DNA of 64,000 bases from Paraburkholderia sp. UYCP14C. GTDB lineage: Bacteria > Pseudomonadota > Gammaproteobacteria > Burkholderiales > Burkholderiaceae. Numbering within the stretch: the stretch's first letter is position 1; every line of letters begins with the position of its first letter. The position numbers were made by a program, and so were the translations under genes. Positions 30,212-38,945 of this stretch are shown here, piece by piece. Under the pieces are notes generated by a model. It did no database searches and had not been told where the DNA came from. It saw only the letters and a list, made by a program, of their open reading frames with translations. The stretch is taken from assembly GCF_004197395.1 (NCBI RefSeq), contig NZ_SELS01000035.1, positions 1-64,000 on the forward strand, given 5' to 3'.

Positions 30212-30689
30212 GTTCGGGGAATCCTTCCGCAACGCCACGGCAAGTTTCCGTGGATCAACCCAACATTTTACCGGTCCCGGCGAGACGTGTGCAAAAACTG
30301 GGGTTTGCCCGCGAATCGCCCGGTGGAAAAGGGCATCCCGGCAGCGGCAGATGGAGCGCAAAGGTCCGGTGCCCGCACGATGATCGCCACGGTGAGTCGC
30401 ATGCGATGGCGACGAAGCGACAACTGGAAAAATGTCCTCGCCCCTCCCTCCTATTTACCTGCTGATGAGGTAAATTTCACACTCAATGACACTTTCGGAT
30501 TGACCTCGGGAGTGCTCCTATCTTTTCGTCGGAGGCCTGTCGAATAAGGGTTTCCGGCCTGCATGCGGCTCATTTTTTCAACCTCGCGGGCGTTCCTGGC
30601 CGCCGCGGTGTGCAAAGAACTGAAAAAACCGGTGCTACGTTAATCGCGTTATCTCAATAAAAAATCCGGCGCCAAACGAGGAAGGCCTC
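30212..30689. other. Divergent intergenic region with an inverted repeat
   Basis: No supported gene. ATTTACCT (30453-30460) and AGGTAAAT (30468-30475) are perfect 8-bp arms with a 7-bp spacer in an AT-richer patch, a good operator candidate. The region holds the promoters of bamC (minus) and the DUF2844 gene (plus). The DUF2844 ribosome site (GAGGAAGG) is at the right edge. Confidence 0.5.
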
Positions 30690-31154
30690 ATGTCCAAGTC
30701 CTGTTTCAATCCATCCGCTATCGCGTCCGCGATCGCCGTCGTCGCATGCTGCGCGAGCTTCGGCGCGCATGCCGAATTGGGCGGCACGATGCCGAGCCAA
30801 CCGACGTCGGGCGCGAGCGCGCCTCGCACGCTGCTCAATGGCGCACTGCGCGAGCGCACGTGGACCGATGCCGGCAATACGACCATCAGCGAATACGCGA
30901 CCAGCACCGGTCTGATCGTCGCCTACGCATGGCAAGGCCCGACGATGCCGGATCTGCACGCGCTGCTCGGCAAATACGGCGACTCGTACAAGACAGGCGC
31001 CGCCGCGGCGGGCGGCAGCGGCAACCTGCATGCGTCGCGCGTCACGCGCTCCGACGTGATCGTCGAGTCCGGCGGACCGATGCGTGGCTACGTCGGACGC
31101 GCGTGGCTGCCGGCGGCTTTGCCCGCCGGCGTCACCGCCGACGACATTCAGTGA
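30690..31154 (+). CDS. DUF2844 exported protein
   Basis: 154 residues. Signal peptide to about AHA-E, then LGGTMPSQPT and the segment LREYxT-like ISEYATSTGLIVAYAWQGP characteristic of DUF2844. It ends with ALPAGVTADDIQ. The family is largely restricted to Burkholderiales and lies next to a DUF3443 gene, as here (69 bp apart). No known function; likely periplasmic or outer-membrane associated and acting together with DUF3443. Confidence 0.85.
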   Translation: MSKSCFNPSAIASAIAVVACCASFGAHAELGGTMPSQPTSGASAPRTLLNGALRERTWTDAGNTTISEYATSTGLIVAYAWQGPTMPDLHALLGKYGDSYKTGAAAAGGSGNLHASRVTRSDVIVESGGPMRGYVGRAWLPAALPAGVTADDIQ

Positions 31155-31223
31155 CGCGTGCGCCCCGCACGCGTCGCTCGCGCACCCTTCTTGCCTGAGT
31201 TCCACCCGACGGACCGCCACGCC

Positions 31224-32486
31224 ATGAAATCCGCCCTGCGTTTCCATGCCCTGCTTCTGATCGTCTGCGCGGCCCTCGTCGGCTGCGGCGGCGGAGGCGG
31301 CAGTTCCTCGTCCAGTTCGTCCGGCTCGGGCTCGACGCCGTCCGCGAGCACGCCGACCTCGCCGACCGGTCCCAGCGGCGCGTCGAACACGAGCGCGACC
31401 GTGCCGCAATCGACCACGCCCAACGTGCAGCCGGTCACGGTCAGCGTATCGCCCGGCAATACGCGCAACATGCTGACGACGAGCGTCACCGTCTGCCAGG
31501 CCGGCACCAGCAACTGCGCGACGATCGACGACATCCAGGTCGACACCGGCTCGAACGGCCTGCGCATCCTCGCCTCGGCGCTGCCGACGACACTGTCTCT
31601 GCCGACCATCGCCGCGGGCAGCGGCGCGAGCGCCGAATGCGCGGTATTCGGCAGCGGCTACGCGTGGGGCTCGATCCGCAACGCGGACGTGCGCATGGCT
31701 GGCCAACAGGCATCATCGATTCCGATCCAGGTGATCGCCGACAGCGCGCTGCCCGCCGCCCCCGCCGACTGCGCGAACTCGGGCGCGTCGCTGCTGACGG
31801 TGTCGAGCCTGCACTCGAACGGGATCCTCGGCGTGGGTCTGTTTCCGGTGGACTGCGGCAACGGCTGCTCGAACTCCGCATTGCCGCGCTGGTATTACAG
31901 CTGCACGACGAGCGGCTGCACCGCGACCGCGCAGCCGCTCGCGCACCAGGTCACCAACCCGGTCAGCAGCTTCCCGCTCGACAACAACGGCGTCGTGATC
32001 GACCTGCCGGCCGTCGCCGATGCGGGCGCGGCCAGCGTGTCGGGTTCGCTGATCTTCGGCATCGGCACCCAGTCGAACAACACGCTGACTAGCACGAACG
32101 TGCTGAAGGCGAACTCGGTGACCGGCTACGTGACGACGAGCACGGGCGGCCAAACCTATGCGGTGAGCTATCTCGACAGCGGCTCGAATGGCCTGTTCTT
32201 CCATTCGACGCAGTTCCCGTTGTGCGGTGAGTGGTACTGCCCGACTTCGACGCAATCGGCGAACGCGTCGCTGACCGGCATCGATGGCGTGTCGAGCACG
32301 GTGTCGTTCGACGTCGGCGATTCGAATACGCTGTTCGCGTCGTCGAACAATGCGTTCGACAACCTCGCGGGCGATTCGAGTCAGGGCTTCGGCTGGGGCT
32401 TGCCGTTCTTTTACGGCAAACGCATTTACACGGCGATTGCGGCGCGCAATACGTCGGCCGGCCAGGGGCCGTACTACGCGTTCTGA
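31224..32486 (+). CDS. DUF3443 lipoprotein with two Asp-Thr/Ser-Gly motifs
   Basis: 420 residues, ATG at 31224. Lipobox ALVGC followed by a Gly/Ser/Thr-rich linker to about residue 68. The folded part holds VDTGSNGLRIL with D107 and, 211 residues later, LDSGSNGLFF with D318. The pair and their spacing look like the two catalytic loops of a bilobed, pepsin-type aspartic protease; several Cys pairs (e.g. VDCGNGCSNS, SCTTSGC, CGEWYC) suggest disulphides outside the cytoplasm. DUF3443 has no experimentally known activity that I can recall. Paired with the upstream DUF2844 gene. Confidence 0.82.
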   Translation: MKSALRFHALLLIVCAALVGCGGGGGSSSSSSSGSGSTPSASTPTSPTGPSGASNTSATVPQSTTPNVQPVTVSVSPGNTRNMLTTSVTVCQAGTSNCATIDDIQVDTGSNGLRILASALPTTLSLPTIAAGSGASAECAVFGSGYAWGSIRNADVRMAGQQASSIPIQVIADSALPAAPADCANSGASLLTVSSLHSNGILGVGLFPVDCGNGCSNSALPRWYYSCTTSGCTATAQPLAHQVTNPVSSFPLDNNGVVIDLPAVADAGAASVSGSLIFGIGTQSNNTLTSTNVLKANSVTGYVTTSTGGQTYAVSYLDSGSNGLFFHSTQFPLCGEWYCPTSTQSANASLTGIDGVSSTVSFDVGDSNTLFASSNNAFDNLAGDSSQGFGWGLPFFYGKRIYTAIAARNTSAGQGPYYAF

Positions 32487-32535
32487 GGTTGCCCGGGTTG
32501 GATGCGCGGTGAGGGCGCGGCGCGCGGGTGCGAAC

Positions 32536-32979
32536 TCAGCCCGCCGCGCTAGCCGGTTGCGGAGCCGGCGTGGCCAGCTTCGCCGGCGCGAGCCAGCGGA
32601 ACACGTTCAGCTCTTCGCCATGGAACGTGCACTCGGCGGCGGCCGGCGTGCTGACCTTCTTCGGCTCGACCGGCTTCGGGGCCACCTTGACGTCCGACGC
32701 CGCATTCGGTGCCGATGCCGCGAGCGGCGCGGAAGCTGCCACTGCGGACGCGCTCACTACGTGCTCGATCGACCCCTCCACCACGACGCGCGAGCCGTGA
32801 ATCGCGGCGCCGCGATGCGAGACCCGCAGCGTACCCGACGACATTCCCGACGACGCCTCGGCCAGCTTGCTGCGCATCAATTGCTCGCAGGCGCTCGAGT
32901 TGCGGTTGACGATCGTGCAGGCCGCCAGCAGCGCCGCGGCGCTCGCGATACAGGCGATAGAGAGAAGGCGAATCTTCAT
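32536..32979 (-). CDS. Small lipoprotein of unknown function
   Basis: 147 residues from the ATG at 32979 (MKIRLLS). Lipobox ALLAAC, then CEQLMRSKLAEAS, a beta-rich segment GTLRVSHRGAAIHGSRVVVEG, an Ala/Pro/Lys linker and a C-terminal ECTFHGEELNVFRWLAP. The second half looks like a short domain held by C130-type cysteine and the N-terminal cysteine. Not recognised. Convergent with the DUF3443 gene, 49 bp away. Confidence 0.65.
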   Translation of the reverse strand: MKIRLLSIACIASAAALLAACTIVNRNSSACEQLMRSKLAEASSGMSSGTLRVSHRGAAIHGSRVVVEGSIEHVVSASAVAASAPLAASAPNAASDVKVAPKPVEPKKVSTPAAAECTFHGEELNVFRWLAPAKLATPAPQPASAAG

Positions 32980-33161
32980 CGATGTTCCGTTGTTCCAGGC
33001 GTCGGTCATTGTAGCTTACGACCCCGCTGCCCGGCGGCGCGGCCACCTGCCGCTTGACCTGGGCGCGGCGCATCGGCATCGTGTCGATCGGCTGCGCGGT
33101 TGGCCTAGGCGCGCCGCCAAACCCAAGCCGCTTTCCTCAAGGTAACGACCTCGCCTTCTTC

Positions 33162-33821
33162 ATGCTCAGCCTCATCCTGCTCGCGATCGCCGCCTACACC
33201 GCGACCAACATGGACAACCTGTTCGTGCTGCTCGGGTTTCTGACCGAAACGGGCGCGCAACGCCGCCGCGTCGTCGTGGGTCAGTACGCGGGATCGCTGA
33301 TCCTCGTCGCCGTGGCGCTCGTGCTAGCGGCCTTGCTCACGCGCCTGCCACCCGGCTATGTGGGCCTGCTCGGCTTCCTGCCAATTACGGTGGGCCTGCA
33401 CAAGGCATGGCGGCGCTTCGGTCCCGGCCACGCGCGGCGCAACGGCAGCGAGGACGGCGACGCGCATGGTCATGCACACGACAACCCTCTCGCCGCGCGC
33501 CGTGCCGCCACGCTAGCGGCCCAGAGCGGCTCATCGAGCTGGACCGTCGCCGGCATTGCGATCTCCAACGGCTCGGACAACATCGCCCTCTACGTGCCGC
33601 TGTACGCGAGTCACACGGCCGCCCAGAACGCGCTGATTTCGCTCGTGTTCATCGTGATGATCGGGCTGTGGTGCGCCGGTGCGTCATGGCTCGTCGACCA
33701 TCCGCTGCTCGGTGCGCCGATCCGCCGCTACGGTTCGGCGCTGCTGCCGCTGATCCTGCTCACGATCGGCGTATCGGTGATCGTGAGCAACGATACGCTG
33801 CCGCTCGTGTTCGGGATGTGA
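33162..33821 (+). CDS. CadD-type cadmium resistance / cation transporter family
   Basis: 219 residues, about five to six membrane segments, beginning LILLAIAAYTATNMDNLFVLL, where the Asn-Met-Asp-Asn core is the hallmark of CadD/LysE-related permeases; a matching SNGSDNIALYVPLYA lies in the second half. Between them is a His-rich cytoplasmic loop (DGDAHGHAHDN) that could bind metal. The ATG at 33162 is the usual family start; an upstream in-frame start would add a non-hydrophobic leader. Transports a divalent cation or is only of unknown ligand in this subgroup. Confidence 0.82.
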   Translation: MLSLILLAIAAYTATNMDNLFVLLGFLTETGAQRRRVVVGQYAGSLILVAVALVLAALLTRLPPGYVGLLGFLPITVGLHKAWRRFGPGHARRNGSEDGDAHGHAHDNPLAARRAATLAAQSGSSSWTVAGIAISNGSDNIALYVPLYASHTAAQNALISLVFIVMIGLWCAGASWLVDHPLLGAPIRRYGSALLPLILLTIGVSVIVSNDTLPLVFGM

Positions 33822-33940
33822 GTGGCGCGGCGATTGGTCGAAGTGCGGCTCGGAAGCAGGAAAATCCCGCGCGGTGTTCAGCGGCTTCGAATGCCGCCTC
33901 AGCGCCGCGGCCTCCTCTTGCCGCTCCCGGCCCGGCAAAC

Positions 33941-34282
33941 TCAATTCCCCGGCCGCTGCGGCTGCACGTAAGTGCGCACGCCCGCCAGCGGTGCGCCGTA
34001 GCCGCCCGCGCTCGCATTGTTCGGCAAGCCGTTGACGAGCTGCGCGCGCGGATCGGTCGGATTCAGATTCAGCTCGCCTGCCTGCTGGTTGCCGTGGGTC
34101 GGATACTCGCTGCCAAGCGCCGCCTGCGGCATCAGACGCGTGCTGTTCTGCGGCGCATTCATGTCGTTCTGCGCGCTGAGCCCCTGCGCACCCGCCGGGA
34201 CGGCAAATCCGCCTGCCATCGCTGCAACCGCCGCGCATAACACCAGCCGCGCGACGCCCGATGTATTCGCTACCTGTTCCAT
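33941..34282 (-). CDS. Small exported protein of unknown function
   Basis: 113 residues from the ATG at 34282, ribosome site AGGAGG; the upstream in-frame extension to 34423 is not secreted-like. Signal peptide with cleavage near PAGAQ, then a disordered Asn/Pro/Gln-rich chain (NDMNAPQNSTRLMPQ, ELNLNPTDPRAQL) ending PQRPGN. No domain recognised. Confidence 0.65.
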   Translation of the reverse strand: MEQVANTSGVARLVLCAAVAAMAGGFAVPAGAQGLSAQNDMNAPQNSTRLMPQAALGSEYPTHGNQQAGELNLNPTDPRAQLVNGLPNNASAGGYGAPLAGVRTYVQPQRPGN

Positions 34283-34509
34283 ATCCGCCTCCTGCAAAGT
34301 GAAATGAGCGATGCCTCGCGACCGCCCACGCACGGAAAGCGCAAGCCGCCCGCCTGCCAGCCGCCACCCGTCCTGACTGATACGTACCGCCGCTGCATCC
34401 GGATTCAACGAGTGGGCCCGCAATCCCGCCCGTCCTGCCGCAGGAGATCCCTGAGCCGCTCCACGGGAATCCTTGACGCAATCTCAATAATATGTTCCCA
34501 TTGCGCACT
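34283..34509. other. Divergent region upstream of the leuA leader
   Basis: No gene seen. It must hold the promoter of the secreted protein gene on minus and of the leuA transcript on plus. TTGACG at 34473 and AT-rich CAATAATATG at 34486-34494 are the best core-promoter words, but their spacing does not fit one sigma-70 promoter. Confidence 0.35.
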
Positions 34510-34596
34510 ATGTACCGCGCCCAGACCACCCTATCGCTACTACTAGCCCGCTCTACCGGGCTAGGTCTGCTGCTGCGCGCGTCCGCTTCTCTCTGA
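34510..34596 (+). CDS. leuL: Leu-rich leader peptide of leuA (28 aa)
   Basis: ATG at 34510 opens a 28-codon frame ending TGA at 34594. Nine of 28 residues are leucine, arranged CTA-TCG-CTA-CTA-CTA, then CTA and CTG-CTG-CTG, ending CTC-TGA. Five are CTA, an uncommon codon in this high-GC genome, whereas leuA itself is mostly CTG and CTC. This is the composition expected of an attenuation leader that senses charged tRNA-Leu. The peptide is too short for routine gene calling. The symbol is by analogy to enteric leuL; there is no sequence homology claim. Confidence 0.8.
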   Translation: MYRAQTTLSLLLARSTGLGLLLRASASL

Positions 34597-34685
34597 TACA
34601 CCGAAGCATCGCTTGAATCCCCAGTAACTGACCCAGCCCCGGTTTCCGACCGGCGGCCCAGTATCGCGTTTTCGTCGTCCGGTCG
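34543..34685 (+). promoter_or_regulatory. leuA leader: alternative hairpins
   Basis: Hairpin 1, CTAGCCCG (34543-34550) with CGGGCTAG (34557-34564), lies inside the leader frame between the two Leu-codon groups. ACCGG (34649-34653) can pair either with CCGGT (34639-34643) or, extended to CGACCGG (34647-34653), with CCGGTCG (34679-34685); these are mutually exclusive. CCGGGCT of hairpin 1 could also pair with AGCCCCGG at 34635-34642. The set suits transcription or translation attenuation. No clear T-tract follows, so rho-dependent or translational control is as likely as an intrinsic terminator. Confidence 0.55.
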
Positions 34686-34712
34686 ACACCCGTTCCACGG
34701 TCTCTCCCTCGG

Positions 34713-36428
34713 ATGATGAAAATGTTGAAAAACCCCGCTACCAAGTACCGCTCGTTCAAGCCGATCAATTTGACGGATCGCCAGTGGCCGTCGCGCACCA
34801 TCACACACGCGCCGATCTGGATGAGCACCGACCTGCGCGACGGCAATCAGGCACTGTTCGAGCCGATGAACGCCGAGCGCAAGATGCGCATGTTCAAGAC
34901 GCTGGTGCAGATCGGTTTCAAGGAGATCGAAGTCGCGTTTCCGTCGGCGTCGCAGACCGATTTCAACTTCGTGCGCGAGCTGATCGAGGGCGGCCATATT
35001 CCCGATGACGTGACGATCGAAGTGCTCACGCAGGCCCGTGACGATCTGATCGAGCGCACCTTCGAATCGTTGCGCGGCGCCCCGCGCGCGATCGTCCATC
35101 TGTACAACGCGACCGCGCCGGAATTCCGCAAGATCGTGTTCGGCCTCGAAAAGAGCGGCGTGGTCGAACTCGCGCAGAAGGCCGCGCGCACGATGAAGCG
35201 CCTCGCCGACGCGCAGCCGGAAACCCACTTCACGCTGCAATACAGCCCGGAAGTGTTCAGCGGCACCGAACTCGAATTCGCGAAGGAAGTCTGCGACGCG
35301 GTGTTCGACATCTGGCAACCGACGCCCGAGCGCAAGGCGATCGTCAATCTGCCGGCCACCGTCGAAATGGCCACGCCGAACGTCTACGCGGACCAGATCG
35401 AATGGATGCACCGCAATCTCAAGCGCCGCGATTCGCTGATCGTCTCCGTTCACCCGCATAACGACCGCGGTACTGCCGTCGCCGCCGCGGAACTTGCGGT
35501 GATGGCGGGCGCGGATCGTGTCGAAGGCTGCCTGTTCGGCAACGGCGAGCGCACCGGCAACGTCGACCTCGTCACGCTCGCGTTGAATCTGTACACGCAG
35601 GGCGTCGACCCCGAACTCGACTTCTCGAACATCAACGAAGTCGCGCGCACGGCCGAGGAATGCACGCAATTGCCGGTGCATCCGCGTCATCCGTATGTCG
35701 GCGACCTCGTCTTCACCGCATTCTCGGGCTCGCACCAGGACGCGATCAAGAAGGGCTTCGCCGCGCAGAAGCCGGACGCGATCTGGGAAGTGCCGTACAT
35801 GCCGATCGATCCGAGCGACCTCGGCCGCACCTACGACTCCGTGATTCGCGTGAACAGCCAGTCGGGCAAGGGTGGCATCGCGTATCTGCTCGAGCAGAGC
35901 TACGGCGTCGTGTTGCCGCGCCGTCTGCAGGTCGATTTCAGTTCGGCCGTGCAGCGCTTCACCGACGACAGCGGCCAGGAAGTCACGCCCGCGCAGATCT
36001 GGGAACTGTTCCAGCAGGAATACGTGCGCACCGCCGAGCCGGTCCGCTATATCAGCCACAGCCTGTCCGAGCATCACGGCCGCGAGCACATCAAGCTCAA
36101 CGTCGAAATCAACGGCACGCCGCGCGTGCTGACGGGCGCCGGCAACGGCCCGCTCGACGCGCTGATGCACGCGTTCGACGTGCCCGTGCGGATCCAGCAC
36201 TACGAGGAACGCGCGCTCACGCAGGGCGCCGATGCGCGCGCGATCGCGATCGCCGAAATGGCCGGTGCCGACGTGGCGGGCAGCGCGTTCGGCGTCGGTG
36301 TCGATGCGAACCTGATCACCGCGTCGATCCGCGCGGTGATCAGCGGCGTGAACCGCGCGTATGCACGCGTGAACGCGGATGCGCAGGCGCGTTTCTTCGA
36401 CGTCGCGCTGAGCGACGCAACGGTGTAA
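34713..36428 (+). CDS. leuA: 2-Isopropylmalate synthase (long form)
   Basis: 571 residues, normal for the long LeuA type. Catalytic and metal-binding blocks are [14 protein letters not shown] near residue 38 and [11 protein letters not shown] near residue 245. A C-terminal regulatory domain for leucine feedback begins at about residue 430 and ends with the family block [19 protein letters not shown]. It condenses acetyl-CoA with 2-oxoisovalerate, the first step of leucine synthesis. Three near-adjacent ATG codons (34713, 34716, 34722) compete; the first lacks a strong ribosome site, so the exact start is open. Expression is probably governed by the upstream leader. Confidence 0.95.
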   Translation: MMKMLKNPATKYRSFKPINLTDRQWPSRTITHAPIWMSTDLRDGNQALFEPMNAERKMRMFKTLVQIGFKEIEVAFPSASQTDFNFVRELIEGGHIPDDVTIEVLTQARDDLIERTFESLRGAPRAIVHLYNATAPEFRKIVFGLEKSGVVELAQKAARTMKRLADAQPETHFTLQYSPEVFSGTELEFAKEVCDAVFDIWQPTPERKAIVNLPATVEMATPNVYADQIEWMHRNLKRRDSLIVSVHPHNDRGTAVAAAELAVMAGADRVEGCLFGNGERTGNVDLVTLALNLYTQGVDPELDFSNINEVARTAEECTQLPVHPRHPYVGDLVFTAFSGSHQDAIKKGFAAQKPDAIWEVPYMPIDPSDLGRTYDSVIRVNSQSGKGGIAYLLEQSYGVVLPRRLQVDFSSAVQRFTDDSGQEVTPAQIWELFQQEYVRTAEPVRYISHSLSEHHGREHIKLNVEINGTPRVLTGAGNGPLDALMHAFDVPVRIQHYEERALTQGADARAIAIAEMAGADVAGSAFGVGVDANLITASIRAVISGVNRAYARVNADAQARFFDVALSDATV

Positions 36429-36492
36429 GTCCAGGGTCTGCCGCGTTGAACGTGTGGCGCACCGCACGTTCAACGGGCTGACAGTAACGAAA

Positions 36493-36521
36493 AAGGGGCG
36501 TTTCGACGCCCCTTCTTTTTT
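36493..36521 (+). terminator. Terminator after leuA
   Basis: AAGGGGCGT (36493-36501) and ACGCCCCTT (36506-36514) pair perfectly around a 4-base loop; TTTTTT follows at 36516. An A-run on the other side makes it usable in reverse for the convergent gene. Confidence 0.9.
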
Positions 36522-36555
36522 ACGTGAATTTATCCGCTGCAGCGTCGGTCGAGGT

Positions 36556-37335
36556 TCATTGGTACACGTCGCGGCCGAAGTACTTCAGCGAAATCCGCTG
36601 GTACGTGCCGTCTTTTCTGATGCCGGCGAGCGCGTCGTCGATCGCCGCCCGCAGCTTCGGATTGCCCTTGCGGATCAGCACGGCCGACTTGTCGCTGCTA
36701 TTGGGCGACGTATCGACCGCGACGACCTTGATCCTCGCGTCGGGCTCGCGCTTCCTGTAGTCGAGAAACGACAATGAATCGTTGACGGTCGCGTCGACCC
36801 GGCCCGTGACGAGCAGATCGATCGACTCGTCGAAGCCCTGCGCCGGGATCACCTGCGCGCCGTGCGCGGCCGCGATCCTGCCGACGTTGCTGGTCAGCGT
36901 ATTGGCCGACTTGCGGCCGTTCAGGTCATCGAAGGATTTGATCGTCGTGTTGTCCGACGCGACGATCAGCACCGCGTGCGACGTGATGTACGGATCCGAG
37001 TAATCGTATTTGAGCTTGCGCTCGTCGGTGATCGCGATCTCGTTGATCACCGCGTCGTAGCGATTGACGTCGAGACCGGCGATCAGCCCTTCCCATCTGG
37101 CTTCGATGAACTGCGGCTTGACGCCCAGACGCTGCGCGATCGCGCTGCCGAGCTCGACGTCGAAGCCGGTCAAGTTGCCCGCGTCGTCGTGATAGGTGAA
37201 CGGTGCGTAGGTGCCTTCGGTGCCGATCCGGAACACGCGCGATGCCTTGATCTGCGCGAGATCGTCGGCGCTCGCTGGATGCGCCAATGCCGCCTGCAAC
37301 AGCGCGATCATCGCGAGTGAACGAATCGGCTTCAT
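36556..37335 (-). CDS. Amino-acid ABC transporter binding protein (cystine-type)
   Basis: 259 residues from the ATG at 37335 (MKPIRS). Signal peptide to PASA-DD, then the family 3 binding fold (FRIGTEGTYAPFTYHDDAGN, LTGFDVELGSAIAQRLGV, DAVINEIAITDERKLKYDYS). The words most resemble the cystine-binding FliY/TcyJ group. No permease or ATPase genes are adjacent, so it is an orphan binding protein. The frame extends to 37449, but the extra N-terminus is Pro/Arg-rich and not a signal peptide. Confidence 0.85.
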   Translation of the reverse strand: MKPIRSLAMIALLQAALAHPASADDLAQIKASRVFRIGTEGTYAPFTYHDDAGNLTGFDVELGSAIAQRLGVKPQFIEARWEGLIAGLDVNRYDAVINEIAITDERKLKYDYSDPYITSHAVLIVASDNTTIKSFDDLNGRKSANTLTSNVGRIAAAHGAQVIPAQGFDESIDLLVTGRVDATVNDSLSFLDYRKREPDARIKVVAVDTSPNSSDKSAVLIRKGNPKLRAAIDDALAGIRKDGTYQRISLKYFGRDVYQ

Positions 37336-37530
37336 CGGACGGCTCCGTCTGGGTGGCTGCGCAGGTGGCGGACCGCCGCGTCTGGCGAGCGGTGCCGGTG
37401 CGCGGCCGGCTGGGTGGGCCGACTGTAGCAAACCGTCCGCGAAATTCAAAGCGCTTCGCGCGTGGGCCCGTGGGCACGCTCACGCGCGCCGCTCAGCCGC
37501 TGCGTTCGCCCGTCGACAACATGACACAGG

Positions 37531-37584
37531 CAAAAAGGCCCCGCAAGCGCTCATCCTTTCACGAGCCTTTGCGGAGCCTTTTCG
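37531..37584 (-). terminator. Terminator of the boxCBA operon
   Basis: AAGGCCCCGCAA (37535-37546) and TTGCGGAGCCTT (37569-37580) match at 11 of 12 pairs, and on the minus strand five T follow. It lies about 50 bp beyond the boxA stop, so it closes the box operon. Confidence 0.75.
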
Positions 37585-37629
37585 TGGAGCTTTCGGTGCG
37601 GCTGGCGTTTCGGTACGCCGTGCAGTGCG

Positions 37630-38880
37630 TCAGTAAGTCTCCAGATGCAGCCGCCCTTCCCGCTTCAGCTTCGCCCACAACGCTTCCCAATCGAGCTGAT
37701 GCTGCTCGCCGATGTCCTTGAGCGCCTGCAGCACTCCGTCCTCCATGCCTTTGAGGCCGCACACGTAGATATAGGTGTTGTCGTCCTTCAGCAGGTTCGC
37801 GACATCGGCCGAACGTTCGCGCATCGCGTCCTGCACGTAGCGCTTCGCCTGTCCCGGCGTGCGCGAAAACGCCAGCGTCGTGTCGATGAAATCCTTCGGC
37901 AGATTGGTCAGCGGTCCGAAGTACGGAAGCTCCTCCTTGGTGCGCGCGCCGAAGAACAGCATCAGCTTGCCGGTCGCGCCTTTCAGACGCTTGCGCCGGC
38001 GGTACTCGGTCATCGCGCGCATCGGCGCGGAACCGGTGCCCGTGCAGATCATCAGCAGATGCGAGTTCGGGTGATTCGGCATCAGGAAGGTGCTGCCGAA
38101 CGGGCCGATCACGTTGACCACGTCGCCCTTCTTCAGATCGCACAGATAGTTCGAGCAGACGCCGTCGATCGCGTCGCCGTGCTGCTGCGACACGCGCCTG
38201 ACCGTCAGCGACACGTTGTTATAGCCGGGCCGCTCGCCATCGCGCGGACTCGCCACCGAGTACTGGCGCGCATGATGCACGCGGCCATCGGCGGCAGCGC
38301 CCGGCGGCAGAATGCCGATCGACTGGCCTTCGAGCACCGGAAACGGCATCGAGCCGAAATCGAGCACGATGTGATGGATATCGCTCGACGTCGGGCCGTC
38401 GGTGAGCCGGTAGTTGCCGACCACGGTCGCGGTGGTCGGCGCCTTGTGCGTGTACAGATTCACGTAAGGCTTCGCGGCCGACCACGGCGGCACGACCGCG
38501 CCGCGCAGGGTGTCGACTTCGATGCCGTCCGCTTCGGCGGAGCCGTCGCCCGCAGCGGACGCCGCCGCCGTTTCTTCAGCCGGCACCGCCATCGTGTTCT
38601 GCTCCGGCAGCACGTCCCACTTGAACTGCTCGTCGATCGAATACGCGTCGGCCTTCAGCACCGTGCGCCAATTGTCGATCGCGCCGGTCGGGCACGGCGG
38701 CACACAAGCCATGCAACCGTTACACACATCGGCCTTCACGACGTAGTTGTTGTCGTCGTGCGTGATCGCATCGATCGGACAGGTCTCTTCGCAGGTATTG
38801 CAGCGAATGCAGATCTCCGGATCGATCAGATGCTGCCGCAGAACTTCGACCGATACTGCGCCGTTCATGACTACCTCCAC
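37630..38880 (-). CDS. boxA: Benzoyl-CoA 2,3-epoxidase reductase subunit BoxA
   Basis: 416 residues. Two [4Fe-4S] ferredoxin motifs open the protein ([16 protein letters not shown] at about 20 and [16 protein letters not shown] at about 52). A variable Ala-rich linker follows, then an FNR-like reductase with FAD-binding [11 protein letters not shown] and NADP-binding [14 protein letters not shown]. It supplies electrons from NADPH to BoxB for oxygen activation. Ribosome site GGAGG; 65 bp after boxB in the same operon, ending at the terminator at 37531. Confidence 0.95.
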   Translation of the reverse strand: MEVVMNGAVSVEVLRQHLIDPEICIRCNTCEETCPIDAITHDDNNYVVKADVCNGCMACVPPCPTGAIDNWRTVLKADAYSIDEQFKWDVLPEQNTMAVPAEETAAASAAGDGSAEADGIEVDTLRGAVVPPWSAAKPYVNLYTHKAPTTATVVGNYRLTDGPTSSDIHHIVLDFGSMPFPVLEGQSIGILPPGAAADGRVHHARQYSVASPRDGERPGYNNVSLTVRRVSQQHGDAIDGVCSNYLCDLKKGDVVNVIGPFGSTFLMPNHPNSHLLMICTGTGSAPMRAMTEYRRRKRLKGATGKLMLFFGARTKEELPYFGPLTNLPKDFIDTTLAFSRTPGQAKRYVQDAMRERSADVANLLKDDNTYIYVCGLKGMEDGVLQALKDIGEQHQLDWEALWAKLKREGRLHLETY

Positions 38881-38945
38881 CAGGTAATACGGCGCGCACG
38901 CGGCGCGCCTTTCGTGCTTCGGCTACTTCAGTTGCTTCCGTTGCT

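Noticed and set aside
34473-34493. TTGACG and TAATAT as a sigma-70 promoter for leuA
   Set aside because: The spacing is only 9 bp, too short for one promoter; they may belong to different elements.
33684-36473. 929-codon minus-strand frame over leuA and CadD-type genes
   Set aside because: Crosses unrelated genes in antisense; the plus-strand genes are fully intact and recognisable.
37336-37530. Possible small gene between the cystine-type binding protein and boxA
   Set aside because: Frames are shadows of the binding-protein leader; only the terminator at 37531 is supported.
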